64,000 bases of DNA, taken from positions 1 through 64,000 of IMG/VR virus record IMGVR_UViG_3300031576_000039. One strand, 5' to 3'. A program made the translations under genes and the position numbers. Of the stretch, positions 30,238-40,000 are shown piece after piece; the stretch's first letter is position 1; each line of letters starts with the position of its first letter. The notes under the pieces were generated by a model. It saw only the letters and a list, made by a program, of their open reading frames with translations. It was not told where the DNA came from and ran no database searches. The DNA comes from a virus.

Positions 30238-31106
30238 GGACGACCTCCGATCGCGCTGCGCAAGCTGGCGTGCTCCTTGTCCGTGCCCGACCACAGGAAG
30301 ACCTGGTAGCCGTCGCGCGTGCGGTACAGGTCGAAGCGCTGCGCGACCTCCTCTGGGATCGCGCTCAGCCTGAGGGTGAGCACCGGGCCGTCGCCGACGA
30401 CGTGCTCCGGGTCGAGCAGGGCGACGAGGAGCGCACGCCTCTCGTCGATCTTCTCCCGCAGCTTCTTCGCGTCGAAGAGATGGAGGACGCGCGCGAGGTC
30501 GGCGACGAGGGGGATGGCCGGCGTGTGCGGGGACTCCCTCCTCTGCTGGAACTGCTCCCTGTAGCGGGCGAGGTTGAGGTAACTGTAGGCCCCCCTCGAG
30601 TCGAGGAGGAGGTCCCACCCTCGGGGTGACACCACGACGATCCCCATCACCGGCAGAGCGCCCAGTTGCTTGCTCGTCACCGTGGTCCAGATCTCCGCCT
30701 CCTGGAGCGCCGGGTAGTAGGGAAACGCGCTCACCATGTCCACCATCCACGCCCCGACCTTCGGCGGGGGTGGCGTCGCGAACGAGGTCGCGGTGTCGTA
30801 GCCGACCCACGCAGCGTGGGTGGACTCAGGAGAGAACACGTCGTGCGCGCGGGCGAGCATCTCCAGACGCGCGGCGAACTCGAGGTCCGCACGCTCCACC
30901 CGCCACGAGCGGTTGCTGCTGGCGAACACCGACTCGTTCGCCAGCGTGCCGCTACCCGTGAGGAGCAGGACGTCGCTGTCGAGTGGGACCGAGAACCTCT
31001 CCCTGAACAGGTCCACCGCCTCGGTCAAGAGTTCGCGGTAGGTCGCACTGCGGTGGTGGAAGTTCCCGGGCTGTCCCGTGAGGGTCCTGGCGTTGGGACC
31101 GAACAC
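30234..31106 (-). CDS. Class V PLP-dependent aminotransferase
   Basis: 290 residues, shorter than the usual 350-390. LLLTGSGTLANESVFASSNR fits the phosphate-binding GSGT loop of alanine-glyoxylate/serine-pyruvate aminotransferases. WMVDMVSAFPYYPALQEAEI provides the PLP-ring Asp (123) and following Ser, and WTTVTSKQLGALPVMGIVVV holds the likely Schiff-base Lys146 in the class V S-K-x-L-G context. It lies one base after folE and is coupled to queC by GTGA. No step of the known GTP-to-preQ0 route needs an aminotransferase, so it may aminate or remodel the 7-substituent, or supply nitrogen. Substrate unknown. Confidence 0.8.
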   Translation of the reverse strand: MFGPNARTLTGQPGNFHHRSATYRELLTEAVDLFRERFSVPLDSDVLLLTGSGTLANESVFASSNRSWRVERADLEFAARLEMLARAHDVFSPESTHAAWVGYDTATSFATPPPPKVGAWMVDMVSAFPYYPALQEAEIWTTVTSKQLGALPVMGIVVVSPRGWDLLLDSRGAYSYLNLARYREQFQQRRESPHTPAIPLVADLARVLHLFDAKKLREKIDERRALLVALLDPEHVVGDGPVLTLRLSAIPEEVAQRFDLYRTRDGYQVFLWSGTDKEHASLRSAIGGRP

Positions 31107-31107
31107 G

Positions 31108-31677
31108 TTACCCCACCCGCGTGAGACGCGAGAGGAACTCTGTCCTCACGCTCGAGTCCGACAGGAAGGCACCGCCCAGCGCCGTGGTGACCATCTCCGA
31201 GCGCTGCTTGCCGACGCCGCGCGCTGCCATGCACATGTGCTGCGCGCGAACCTCCACGCCCCACCCGATGGGGTTGAGGTGCTCCTGCAACGCCTCGCCG
31301 ATCTGGCTGGTCATCCGCTCCTGGATCTGGAGGCGGCGCGCGAAGCACTCGACCAGGCGGGCGAGCTTCGACAGGCCGACGACGCGCGCGCGGGGGATGT
31401 ACGCGAGGGACGCGACCCCGTGGAATACGAGGGTGTGGTGCTCGCAGAGGGAGAAGAAGTCGACCTCGCGCAGGACGACCATCGCGTTGTAGGTACCGCC
31501 GTCGAACTGCGCCGCGAGGATATCCTTGGGGTCCATCTCGTACCCGCCGCACAGCTCCGCCATTGAGCGTGCGACGCGGGCCGGCGTGTCGCGCAGGCCG
31601 TCGCGCTCCGGGTCCTCACCGACGCCCGCCAAGATCATGCGGACCCCCTCCGAGATCAGTGCCTCATCCATGGACAA
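31108..31677 (-). CDS. folE: GTP cyclohydrolase I
   Basis: 189 residues from TTG 31677, which has AGGAGG five bases upstream; ATG 31671 is the alternative. It opens GTP to dihydroneopterin triphosphate, the entry step of the pathway. DFFSLCEHHTLVFHG carries zinc Cys78 and catalytic His80/81, VVGLSKLARLVECFARRLQI and QERMTSQI are the family core, and QHMCMAARGVGK has the second zinc Cys149. Its start overlaps the sbcC end. Confidence 0.92.
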   Translation of the reverse strand: MSMDEALISEGVRMILAGVGEDPERDGLRDTPARVARSMAELCGGYEMDPKDILAAQFDGGTYNAMVVLREVDFFSLCEHHTLVFHGVASLAYIPRARVVGLSKLARLVECFARRLQIQERMTSQIGEALQEHLNPIGWGVEVRAQHMCMAARGVGKQRSEMVTTALGGAFLSDSSVRTEFLSRLTRVG

Positions 31678-33292
31678 GCCGGCCTCCTTCCGCGCGCACG
31701 TGCACCGCCGTGCGCAGCCGGTCCTTGAGGTGCTGGGAGTGGGTGATCACGACGACGCACCTGGACTGTGCCAGGTCCTCTAGGACGGACGCAACCGCCG
31801 TGGCGCCCTGCTCGTCGAGCGCGTCGAGCACCTCGTCTAGCCACAGAGTGGACCCCTCCTGCGAGCCTCTCGCAGCCTGTGCGACGTCAGCGAGAGCGAG
31901 CATCAGGGCGACGTCGATCCGGCGCCGCTCTCCGCCGCTAGCCCCGCGGTACCCGCGGCCGCCGCCCGCGCCGTCCACCTCGATCGAGATCGCCTCTGAC
32001 ATCGCGCCCGACCGGCGCTCGGTGTACGGGCTCAGGCGGACCGAGAGCCCGCCGCCCGCGAGTCGATCCAGCCAGCCGTTGGCGGCGGCGGCGAGACCGT
32101 CCAGCGCCCGACCCAGGATGTGAGCGCGCACGCCGCGCATGCCCAGCACGCGCTCGCACGCCTCCAGCTTCGTTACCTCCGCGGAGAGCGACGCGACCTT
32201 CAGGGTCAACTCCACGACCTTCGCAGCCCGCGCGCCGAGGGCGTCCTGGGCCCCCCGAAGGTCGGTCTCCACCGTCATCCTCGCCTCTGCGGCCCCCCGC
32301 GCCCGGCCGAGGCCCATGTCCGCGGCGCGCGTCCTGGACTCCAGTTCCCGCAGCTCCTCCTCCGCCTCGTCTCTCTCGGCGCGGATCGCGGTGGACTGCT
32401 GGCAGACGTCTGTCAGGAGAGAGCGAGCGCGCGTGACGGCGTCGTTGAACCGATCCAGATCCACGACCTGCACCGGCTGCTCGCACGTCGGACACCGCCC
32501 GTCCGCGAGAGTCCGCGCCCGCTCCTCCGCGGATCGCAGCAGCCCACGTACCTCGCCCTCCTTCCGCGCCGCGTCGGCCCACCTGCGGGTCAGCTCCGCG
32601 ACCTGCCCACGGCAACCGGCGCCGAGGGCGCGGAGGTCCACCGTCCGGCGCTCGAGCAGCTGCTCGAGGTCGCCGGGATCCTCGAGAGCGTCCAGGCGAG
32701 CCTCGCACGCCGCGACCCTCCGACCCGCCTCCTCCTGGCGGGCGACCTCGACGGCCAGGTCGCGGTCGGCGGAGGCGTGCGCCACGGTGGCGGTGCGCAG
32801 GTCCAGCCGGCAAGCCTCGAGCGCGGCGTCGAAGCGGTCTAGCCCCAGCACCGACTCCAGCAGGCGCTTGCGCTCCGCGTCCGTAGCGAGAGTGAAGTGC
32901 GCGGCGTCGGCGGACGAGAACACGCACGACCGCCGCCACAGGTCCAGCGTGCCGACCTCGGCGTCGAGGGCGTCCTGCGCCTTGGTGGTGGACTCGTACG
33001 CGACCGCCTCCTCGCCGGCCCGGCACCACGACAGCTCCGACTTGCCGCTAGCTCGAGCGCGGTAGACGGCACGATCGGAGGTGAGGACTTGGACCTCGCA
33101 CCGGCCGCTCGAGGGCGTCGGGTCGGCTCCGCGGAGGGTCTTGCCCCACAGGCCCCACGCGACGGCCTCCAGGATGCTCGACTTGCCGGCGCCGTTGGGG
33201 CCCGTGACCAGCACGACCCCGCGCGCGGGGAGGTCCAGCCGCGTGCTCGCGTGCACCGTGAACCCCTGCATCTCGACGCGGCGGACGATCAA
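31664..33292 (-). CDS. sbcC: SbcC/Rad50-like ATPase
   Basis: About 542 residues. TTG 33292 gives an N-terminus matching SbcC (IVRRVEMQGFTV) and has GTGAGG six bases upstream; GTG 33313 is an alternative. VLVTGPNGAGKSSILEAVAW is the Walker A. A coiled coil holds a zinc hook (GRCPTCEQPVQVVD), and the C-terminus has RGYRGASGGERRRIDVALML (signature) and LWLDEVLDALDEQ (Walker B). With SbcD it forms a nuclease that processes DNA ends and hairpins. Shorter than bacterial SbcC, as usual in phages. Confidence 0.85.
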   Translation of the reverse strand: MIVRRVEMQGFTVHASTRLDLPARGVVLVTGPNGAGKSSILEAVAWGLWGKTLRGADPTPSSGRCEVQVLTSDRAVYRARASGKSELSWCRAGEEAVAYESTTKAQDALDAEVGTLDLWRRSCVFSSADAAHFTLATDAERKRLLESVLGLDRFDAALEACRLDLRTATVAHASADRDLAVEVARQEEAGRRVAACEARLDALEDPGDLEQLLERRTVDLRALGAGCRGQVAELTRRWADAARKEGEVRGLLRSAEERARTLADGRCPTCEQPVQVVDLDRFNDAVTRARSLLTDVCQQSTAIRAERDEAEEELRELESRTRAADMGLGRARGAAEARMTVETDLRGAQDALGARAAKVVELTLKVASLSAEVTKLEACERVLGMRGVRAHILGRALDGLAAAANGWLDRLAGGGLSVRLSPYTERRSGAMSEAISIEVDGAGGGRGYRGASGGERRRIDVALMLALADVAQAARGSQEGSTLWLDEVLDALDEQGATAVASVLEDLAQSRCVVVITHSQHLKDRLRTAVHVRAEGGRLVHG

Positions 33293-33299
33293 CGCCGCC

Positions 33300-33527
33300 T
33301 CACTTGCCGTCACGCTCGAAGATCGCCTGCCGGCAGTAGACACAAGCATCGAGAAGCTCCTGGTATAGGTCGACGAGCGGATCGCGACCGTTGAACGCCT
33401 GGAGAGGCGTGCCGTACCGCAAGCGTCCGACGTTGTCCCTGGCCTCCATGTCTTCGATCACCAACGACCAGATCGGCATGGAACCGTTGGGCTGCGGTGG
33501 CCCCTGCTCCTCTACGAGATCGCTCAT
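33300..33527 (-). CDS. Conserved phage protein, MazG-context type
   Basis: 75 residues. MPIWSLVIEDMEARDNVGRL followed by RYGTPLQAFNGRDPLVDLYQ and ELLDACVYCRQAI is a widespread small phage pattern; relatives appear near or fused to nucleotide-phosphohydrolase (MazG-like) domains. Catalytic acids typical of MazG are only partly visible. ATG overlaps the sbcD stop by four bases. Confidence 0.6.
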   Translation of the reverse strand: MSDLVEEQGPPQPNGSMPIWSLVIEDMEARDNVGRLRYGTPLQAFNGRDPLVDLYQELLDACVYCRQAIFERDGK

Positions 33528-34660
33528 GTCAAGTACCCCCTCACCTGCTCGAGCACCGCCTGGCGGTCCACGCCGTCGGGCAGGTCCATCGCGGTGACGT
33601 AGTGGGCCAGCGCGTCCTCCAGGGTGCCGGCGTGGCGCGCGGCGTGTGCGGCGGTGGCGGCTGCCGCGCGCGCCTCGAACTCGTCGACCACGACCTCGCC
33701 GTCGGCCACGTCACCAGACGCGCGCCTGGCGGCGAGCCAAGCGAGGGCCTCCTCCATCTCCACCCGCGCAGCCTTGACGCGCACGAAGGACTCGTTCTCC
33801 TGGTCGCGCTGGGCCTCGGCGAGTTGGGCACTGACCTCCGGCATGGCACCGGACAGGAACCTCGGGCCCGGGACCTCCTCCCACGCCAGGCTGTCCTCGT
33901 CGGAGTCGTACACGGCGAGGGTCCCGTAGCCGGTGGACCCCGCGTCGCTGAAGCCCGTGGGGCACAGCGCGCCCACCTGCACCACCGCGACCTCGCCGTG
34001 CTGCCAGAGCCGGCGCCTGTGCCAGTTGCCGGCGAGCACGGCGGACGCCCCGCACCGCTGAGCCAGGTACCCCAGATCCGGCAGCTCTATCGCGTCGTGC
34101 GCCTTGCGCAAGAACGCGGGCGTGTCGGTGTCGACGATCCCGAGGTGCAGGGCGACGATCAGCGGGCCGGACGGGCGCTGGTCAACCGCCTCCGCGAGCG
34201 CGCCGGCCAGCCACCCGCGGGCGTCCCCGGGACGGAACGGGACGAATGCGACGACCGCGCCGCCGGGTAGCCGCCAGCCCGGTTCGTCGACCACGCTGAT
34301 CCGCGGTCCGCCCTCGCGGTAGAAGCCGTCCAGCGGAGCGAACGCGTGGTCCCCGGGCTCGGAGCTGACCTGGTCGTGGTTGCCGGTCAGCAGCCACACC
34401 CGCTCTAGCGGATGGGCGACGAGCGCGTCGCGGGCGGCGCGCAGGACCTGCGGTGACGGGTCTGAGCGGTCGAACAGGTCGCCGAGCACCACGAGGTCGG
34501 AGCACCCGTCTGCGTACGCGGCAGCGCATGCGCGCTCCAGCGCCTCCACGACCAGCCGGCACCTGCCGTTGACTCCGACGCGGGCTGGTCCCCCGAACCG
34601 CGGAAAGTTGTGCACGTGCACGTCGGCGACGAAGCCGATCTTCCTCCTGGTGGTCTTCAC
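33524..34660 (-). CDS. sbcD: SbcD/Mre11-like nuclease
   Basis: 378 residues from GTG 34660, which overlaps the recA stop as GTGA. Metallophosphoesterase motifs are in order: FVADVHVHNF (D.H), LVVLGDLFDRSDPS (GD..DR), VWLLTGNHDQVSS (GNHD), VALHLGI and VLAGNWHRRRLW (GxWH near the end). The C-terminal third (EMEEALAWLAARRASGDVAD) is helical. Cuts DNA ends together with SbcC. Adjacent recA supports a recombination role. Confidence 0.85.
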   Translation of the reverse strand: MKTTRRKIGFVADVHVHNFPRFGGPARVGVNGRCRLVVEALERACAAAYADGCSDLVVLGDLFDRSDPSPQVLRAARDALVAHPLERVWLLTGNHDQVSSEPGDHAFAPLDGFYREGGPRISVVDEPGWRLPGGAVVAFVPFRPGDARGWLAGALAEAVDQRPSGPLIVALHLGIVDTDTPAFLRKAHDAIELPDLGYLAQRCGASAVLAGNWHRRRLWQHGEVAVVQVGALCPTGFSDAGSTGYGTLAVYDSDEDSLAWEEVPGPRFLSGAMPEVSAQLAEAQRDQENESFVRVKAARVEMEEALAWLAARRASGDVADGEVVVDEFEARAAAATAAHAARHAGTLEDALAHYVTAMDLPDGVDRQAVLEQVRGYLT

Positions 34661-35583
34661 GTCCACCCCAGCTTCGCCCGGGCCTCCTCGAGCAGGGCAG
34701 CGGACATCCGCGCGGCCTCCGGCACGAGGCCGCGGTCCTTAGCGTGGGCCAGGGTGGCCCAGTCGTCGTCCCACCCCGCGGCGTAGTCGAGGCGGACTTG
34801 CGCCTTGCGCCACGGTGGGGCGAGGCGGTTCTTGGTCGCGAGGAAGGTGACCACCTTCCCGGTGTGCTCGCCCTCATCCTTCACCGCCTTGCCACCGAAC
34901 AGCTGAAGGCGGATCGACGCGTGGAACTTCACGGCGTGCCCGCCCGGGGTCGTGTACTTGTCACCGAACATCACGCCGATCTTCTCTCGCACCTGGTTGA
35001 CGAACAGGAGGCACGCCCGCTTCTCGACCGCCAGGGGGGAGAGCACCTTACAGATCTTGCCGAGCGCGCGGGCGCGCTCGCCGATGCGGTCGTCGCCGGA
35101 CAGCCCGTCGTCGACCTCGCGCTGCGTCGGGGTTGCGGCGATCGAGTCCCACACCACGGCGTTGGGACCGACGCTAGCCGGCACAGCGCCGAGGGCGGCC
35201 TCGATCTGCTGTCCCGCCTGCTCGATCGACCCGGGCTGCAAGAGCACCAGCTGCTCGACGTCGCAGCCGAACAGGCGCGCGCGGGCGTTGTCGATCCCGT
35301 TCTCCGTCTCCGCCCAGATCGCGATCCCGCCCTCGCGCTGCGCGCCCGCCGCGACCGTGTAGGCATAGGTCGTCTTCCCGACGCCCTCGTCCGAATACAC
35401 CTCGACCAAGCGGCCGACCGGCATCCCACCCACCCCGAAGACGTAGTGGTCCAGCACGGCAACGCCCGTGGGGATCACCTCGCGCACCTCGCACGCCGCG
35501 CCGTCGGACAACCGCAGCGCGGACTCGTCCCCGAACTTCGCGCGCACCGCCTTGATGACGCGGTCGACGTGGTCACGGCTCAC
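34657..35583 (-). CDS. recA: RecA-family recombinase
   Basis: 308 residues from GTG 35583. LVEVYSDEGVGKTTYAYTVA holds Walker A (DEGVGKTT, 65-72). AIWAETENGIDNARARLFGC fits the RecA/RadA catalytic Glu region, NAVVWDSIAATPTQREVDDG the Walker B, and CLLFVNQVREKIGVMFGDKY plus TTPGGHAVKFHASIRLQL the DNA-contact loops of RecA. It lacks the N-terminal extension of bacterial RecA, as in phage versions. It pairs single strands in recombination-dependent replication and repair. Confidence 0.88.
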   Translation of the reverse strand: MSRDHVDRVIKAVRAKFGDESALRLSDGAACEVREVIPTGVAVLDHYVFGVGGMPVGRLVEVYSDEGVGKTTYAYTVAAGAQREGGIAIWAETENGIDNARARLFGCDVEQLVLLQPGSIEQAGQQIEAALGAVPASVGPNAVVWDSIAATPTQREVDDGLSGDDRIGERARALGKICKVLSPLAVEKRACLLFVNQVREKIGVMFGDKYTTPGGHAVKFHASIRLQLFGGKAVKDEGEHTGKVVTFLATKNRLAPPWRKAQVRLDYAAGWDDDWATLAHAKDRGLVPEAARMSAALLEEARAKLGWT

Positions 35584-35666
35584 GCTACCGCCTCCAACTC
35601 CGCGAGTAACTCGCGGAGGTCCGCGAGCACGCTCTCCATGGCCTCGACCTCTGCGCTGTGGACCAC
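35580..35666 (-). CDS. Possible short ORF upstream of recA
   Basis: 28 codons from GTG 35666 whose TGA overlaps the recA GTG. Codon use in this frame is strongly GC at third positions and encodes VEAMESVLADLRELLAELEA, a coiled-coil-like helix. The frame stays open further upstream but without a usual start. The 200 bases between recA and the SSB gene hold nothing else convincing. Confidence 0.3.
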   Translation of the reverse strand: MVHSAEVEAMESVLADLRELLAELEAVA

Positions 35667-35789
35667 GGAGCAGATGCCGGGAGGTGCACCTCGCTCGCGC
35701 GTCTGCGCCAGCGGCCGCTCGAAGTCGCCCCCGTCGGCGGCGGCATCGAGGCGCCGGCAGGGTCACTGTGAAATGCGAGCATCGTCATT

Positions 35790-36554
35790 TCACCACTTCT
35801 CGCTGAAGTCGGCGTCGACGGAGTCCTGCACGCCCGACGAAGCGCGCGACTGGCGCGCGGGCGCGCCGCCCTCGGGAGGTCCGGATCCCCTGGCAGGGGC
35901 GCCGCCCGAGAGCATCGCCATGATCTCCTCCGCGGAGGCCACGCGGATCGACAGGTCGTGCGCCTCGTCGATCCACGACTGCATGGTCGCGGGGTCCGGG
36001 TGCAGCGGGGTCGAGTGGCGGGCCGGGATCACGCGGTACTTCGTGTCCTCCTTGCCCGTGCCCTCCCGCTGGATCATGACGTCGAACCCGTCGAGCGGGT
36101 GGGTGAAGTCGCCCCCGGCGACCTGGTCGGTGCGGATGGCGGTCAGCGTCTCGTGGATCGTCTTGCCGAACGTGAGGATCTGGGGACCCTTGTCCTGGTC
36201 ACCGCGGTCGATCGCGTTGGCCATCACACGCTTGCTGGGCCACAGCCCGGACGCCGCGTTGCGGTCCGCGGCGCTGCCGGTCTTGGACAGCTCGTCCGCG
36301 CGCACGCACGCCGGGCACAGCTTGTTGAGCGACACGCGCGGGCAGGCGAACACGGTCGCGCGCTGCTGGCCCGGCAGGGTGATGTAGTGCTGCGAGACGA
36401 TCGCGAACGGGGACTTCTGCCCGATCCGCGGGGGCAGGAAGCGGACGACGTTCTTGCCGACCTTGAGCTTCATGTACTCGCCGCGCGAGATCTCCTGCTT
36501 CTCCTGCTCGGCCTGGTCGACGCTGTACTCTCCGAACTTCACGAGGTTGGTCAT
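35790..36554 (-). CDS. T4 gp32-like single-strand DNA-binding protein
   Basis: 254 residues. FGEYSVDQAEQEKQ, then KLKVGKNVVRFLPPRIGQKS and VFACPRVSLNKLCPACVRAD show the N-terminal core with a zinc-binding Cys cluster. The C-terminal tail is flexible (GGAPARGSGPPEGG) and ends acidic with aromatic tip (SVDADFSEKW), the usual protein-docking tail of phage SSBs. It protects single strands and loads RecA-type and polymerase partners. Start at ATG 36554, downstream of a long low-complexity gap. Confidence 0.8.
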   Translation of the reverse strand: MTNLVKFGEYSVDQAEQEKQEISRGEYMKLKVGKNVVRFLPPRIGQKSPFAIVSQHYITLPGQQRATVFACPRVSLNKLCPACVRADELSKTGSAADRNAASGLWPSKRVMANAIDRGDQDKGPQILTFGKTIHETLTAIRTDQVAGGDFTHPLDGFDVMIQREGTGKEDTKYRVIPARHSTPLHPDPATMQSWIDEAHDLSIRVASAEEIMAMLSGGAPARGSGPPEGGAPARQSRASSGVQDSVDADFSEKW

Positions 36555-36616
36555 TGGCTTGCTCCTGTCTTGGGTCTTGCTATTGGCGTTGGGTTGCTGT
36601 GGTTGCGGACTCGACT

Positions 36617-37075
36617 CTACTTCCGGATCTCCTTGCTGTCGCGCATCGCGGCGCGCAGCGACGGCTCCCCCTCCATCTCCATCCTGATGGTGGCACCGAG
36701 GGAGACGAGCATGTCCTTCTTCGCGTGCAGTGCGTCGACGACGCCGCGAAGGCGGACCTTCTCGACCTCCGCCTCGATCGCTTCGAACCGCGCAGTGCAC
36801 ACGGCGATGTCCATGTCGACTGCCGCGTCGATCATGGACTCGGTGACCTTCTGCGTCTCGGCCATCTTGGCGCGCAGCTCGATCCGGCGCATGGCGACGA
36901 CGCGGTCGACGTTGAGCGACGCGATCAGGTGCGTGCGCAGGGCCTCCGCGTGATAGGCGTTCCAGTAGGCGAGGTCGGAGGAGAACTGTACGTACTCCTC
37001 GTTCAGAGCTAGCGGCTCGATGGACACGCACTTCTTGAGGTACGCGTCGACCTCGAGATCGTGGATCTTGGACAT
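36617..37075 (-). CDS. Possible UvsY-like recombination mediator
   Basis: 152 residues, nearly all helical. LNEEYVQFSSDLAYWNAYHA, MRRIELRAKMAETQKV and VRLRGVVDALHAKKDMLVSL followed by GATIRME resemble, in order and spacing, UvsY proteins (an aromatic YW helix, a basic helix, then a final D-AL-K...L-S-GA-IR helix). UvsY helps the recombinase displace SSB. Here it sits between SSB and DNA polymerase genes, which fits. Sequence identity is too low for certainty. GATCAAGGC precedes the ATG. Confidence 0.4.
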   Translation of the reverse strand: MSKIHDLEVDAYLKKCVSIEPLALNEEYVQFSSDLAYWNAYHAEALRTHLIASLNVDRVVAMRRIELRAKMAETQKVTESMIDAAVDMDIAVCTARFEAIEAEVEKVRLRGVVDALHAKKDMLVSLGATIRMEMEGEPSLRAAMRDSKEIRK

Positions 37076-37097
37076 TACTGGATCCGCCTTGATCGCC

Positions 37098-40000
37098 TCA
37101 CCGGCGTTTCTTGAGTGAGCCGTACGCCGGCCCGGTCTTCACGTCCGCGACGAGAGGGACACCGTTCTTCGTCGGCCACTGCTCCATGAGGGCCTTGGCG
37201 ACGTAGACGTACTCGTCGACGTAGTCCTCCCGCACCTCAGCCAGGATGGAGTCGTAGACCGTAAGGACGACCTTCGCGGGGATGTGCTCCTCCAGCACCC
37301 ACCGGACGATCGCGATCAGCGAGTACAGGGTGTAGAGCGCGGCGGTGCCCTGGATCGGCGTGTTGATCGCCTGCCTCTCCGCGTGCCCGCGCCTCTCGTC
37401 GTCGGGGTCGCCGATCCCGAGAAGCCAGCGGCAGTGCATGCGCTCGCCGGCCCACCAGTTCCACACGCGGCCCGTCTCGTGGGCGAGCCGGATCTGTCCC
37501 TCACACCAAGCGGTGAACGTGTCGAACTCCCCGAGGATCGACTCGATCACGCGGCGCGCCTCGCGGATCTGTGACTCCGTGGGGCGGGCGGTCTTGAAGA
37601 TCTCACCCGCGAGTTGCATCGCGCCGCGGCGGTAGATGATCGCGAAGTTGGTCGTCTTCGCCTGGCTGCGCTCCTTGCCCTCCGGTGGCACGTCCTCTGG
37701 CCGCATGCGCCACACGAGCGGTGCGATCAGCTGCGCAGTGCGGTAGTGGTAGTCGACGCCCGACTGGAAGATCTCGATCATCTTCCGGTCGTTCGACATA
37801 TCTGCCCCCACTCGAAGCTCGATCTGTGACTGGTCGACCTCCACCAGCACGTGACCGGACGACGCGACGAAGCAGTCGCGGGTGAGCTTGCCCTCCTCCG
37901 GCTCGGGCCGGCTCAGGTTGAACAGGTTGGGACCGTCGCACGAAAGACGACCAGAGTTGTGCGTGACGAACCCTCCGGTGACGTGGCTGTGGTCCTCCTC
38001 CACGGTGAGCCCGTAGACCCGCTCCACCCCTTGCTCAGTGACGTGGGAGACGATCGACCACCCGAGCGCGGCTCGCTTCCCGACCACGTGGGTCTCCGGC
38101 AGCCAGCCCGTCACTGGAGCCCACTCCTCAGGTGGCGAGTGGACGACGACGTGATCCCCAGGCACGAGTCTGTCAGCGCGCACCCAGCCACCGTCGGTCG
38201 TCCTGTACTCATGGTTCGCGGACGTGCGGAGAACGTGGCCGAGCACGGTCGTCACCCGGTGCACAACTGCCTCCCCGTTGGGACCAGCTGCGGTCACCCG
38301 TCGTGCACGCCCCTCGTGCGTGAGCACAAGGTCCCCCACGCCGACGCGCTCCACCGGCAGGTACCCGCGATTCGTAAGGACAAGCTCTCCGGCCGGCAAG
38401 CACTCCGTGCCGTCGATCCGGTTGTTCGGGTGGAACCTCCCGTCCGACCGCACCCACTGCGCCATGCCCCCGCAGCCGAGCTGGAAGGGCTCAGCCGGGG
38501 TCTCGCGGGACCCGCCGTCCGCATAGGTCCCGCGCTGCTTCGCGATACGGCGCCACTCGAGCAAGACCCCAACGACCGGGTGCTCCTCGAGCAGCTGCTC
38601 GAGCGCCGCCTCGTCGGTGGACGGCAGGCCGGTGCCCGTCGTCCTGCTGCACTGGAGATTCAGCCGGTTGTACAGCAGGTCCGCGACCTGCTGCGGGGAG
38701 TTGGGGTTGATCTCGTAGCGCGACAGGGCGGTGAGCAGGTTGCGCTGCTTGGCGTCGCAGGCGAGGGCGAACGCGTGGATCGCGTCCACGCTGGCGCCCA
38801 CGCCCCACCGCTCGACCTGGGCGAGCGTAGAGACGAGAGGCTGGTCCAACTCGCGCCACACCCGCGCGGCGTCCGGGTCCGCGGCGAGCCGCATCTCGAG
38901 CAGCTCAGCTAGGCGCGCGGTGGACGTCGCGTCGCGGCCGTTGTAGCGGTGGAGCAGCGGCTTGGGCACGGTAGCGAAGGACCACTGTTTGTCCGGCCAC
39001 CCATCCCGCACGCCGCGCATGACGGCGGGGTCCACCGGCTCATGGAACATCATCTCCTGGGGGCCGTCGATCTGGCCGACCACCTGCTTCGCCGACCGCG
39101 CGCCGGCACGCAGGGCCTCCTCGATCTCCGCCTTCGCGCCGCCCATCCCGACCAGCTCCTGCGCCACCTCCAGCTTGCCAACCGCGTGGGACTCCAGGCG
39201 GCTGCGCCAGAGCATCGTGTCGCCCGCGATGGTGGGCTGGATCCCGAGGTCGCACCAGACGGCCTCGTAGTCGAACTTCGCGTTGTGCGCGACGAACCGC
39301 AGCTCGCGCAGGATCCGCAGCAGGGCGTCCCAGGCGGGTCCGGAGCGCGGCCCGGTACAGTCCCACACCCACGCGTCGTCGAAGCCGCGAGCGCACAGGC
39401 CGACGCACAGGAGGTGGAACTCCGGCTCGTACAGCGCGCCCGCCGACTCGACGTCGAGGACGCACCAGGCGGCGGCGCGCAGCTCCGCCTCGGCGGCTGC
39501 GGCGTCCTCGGCCGTCTGCACCACGTGGGCGACGCCGCTGAACCGCGGGGCGACCTCCGCCGAGAGCGCCCAGCGCAGGTCCGACTCGAACCACCGCGCG
39601 ACAACGCGGTTGCGCTTCGCTGCCGCCGGATTGACGGTGAGGAACACCGGGACCACACGCAGCCCGTCAGGAGCTATCGGATCGGCCACCGTGGTCCAAC
39701 CGTACCCGCGGCGCACGGACAGGACGGGAGGGGAGCGCCCGAGCAGGGAGTAGGCCGCGAGCGAGCCCAGCGCGACGACCCGCTCCGGGCGCACCTCGCG
39801 GATGGTCTGGGCGAGGAACCCGCGGCATGCGTCCGCGTGCTTCTCGGCCCCCTTCTTGTCCTCCCCGAGGAAGCACAGGAGGGCATTCGTGTACGCGGCC
39901 GGGCCCACGTAGTGCTTCCGCACGAGGCCGCGCAGGTACGAGCCGGACACGCCCACCATCGGCCGGCCCGCCACGTCCTCGTCGCGCCCCGGCGCCTCGC

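Noticed and set aside
37956-38402. Homing endonuclease in the intein
   Set aside because: The 149 residues hold only splicing blocks; there is no room for and no sign of a LAGLIDADG or HNH domain.
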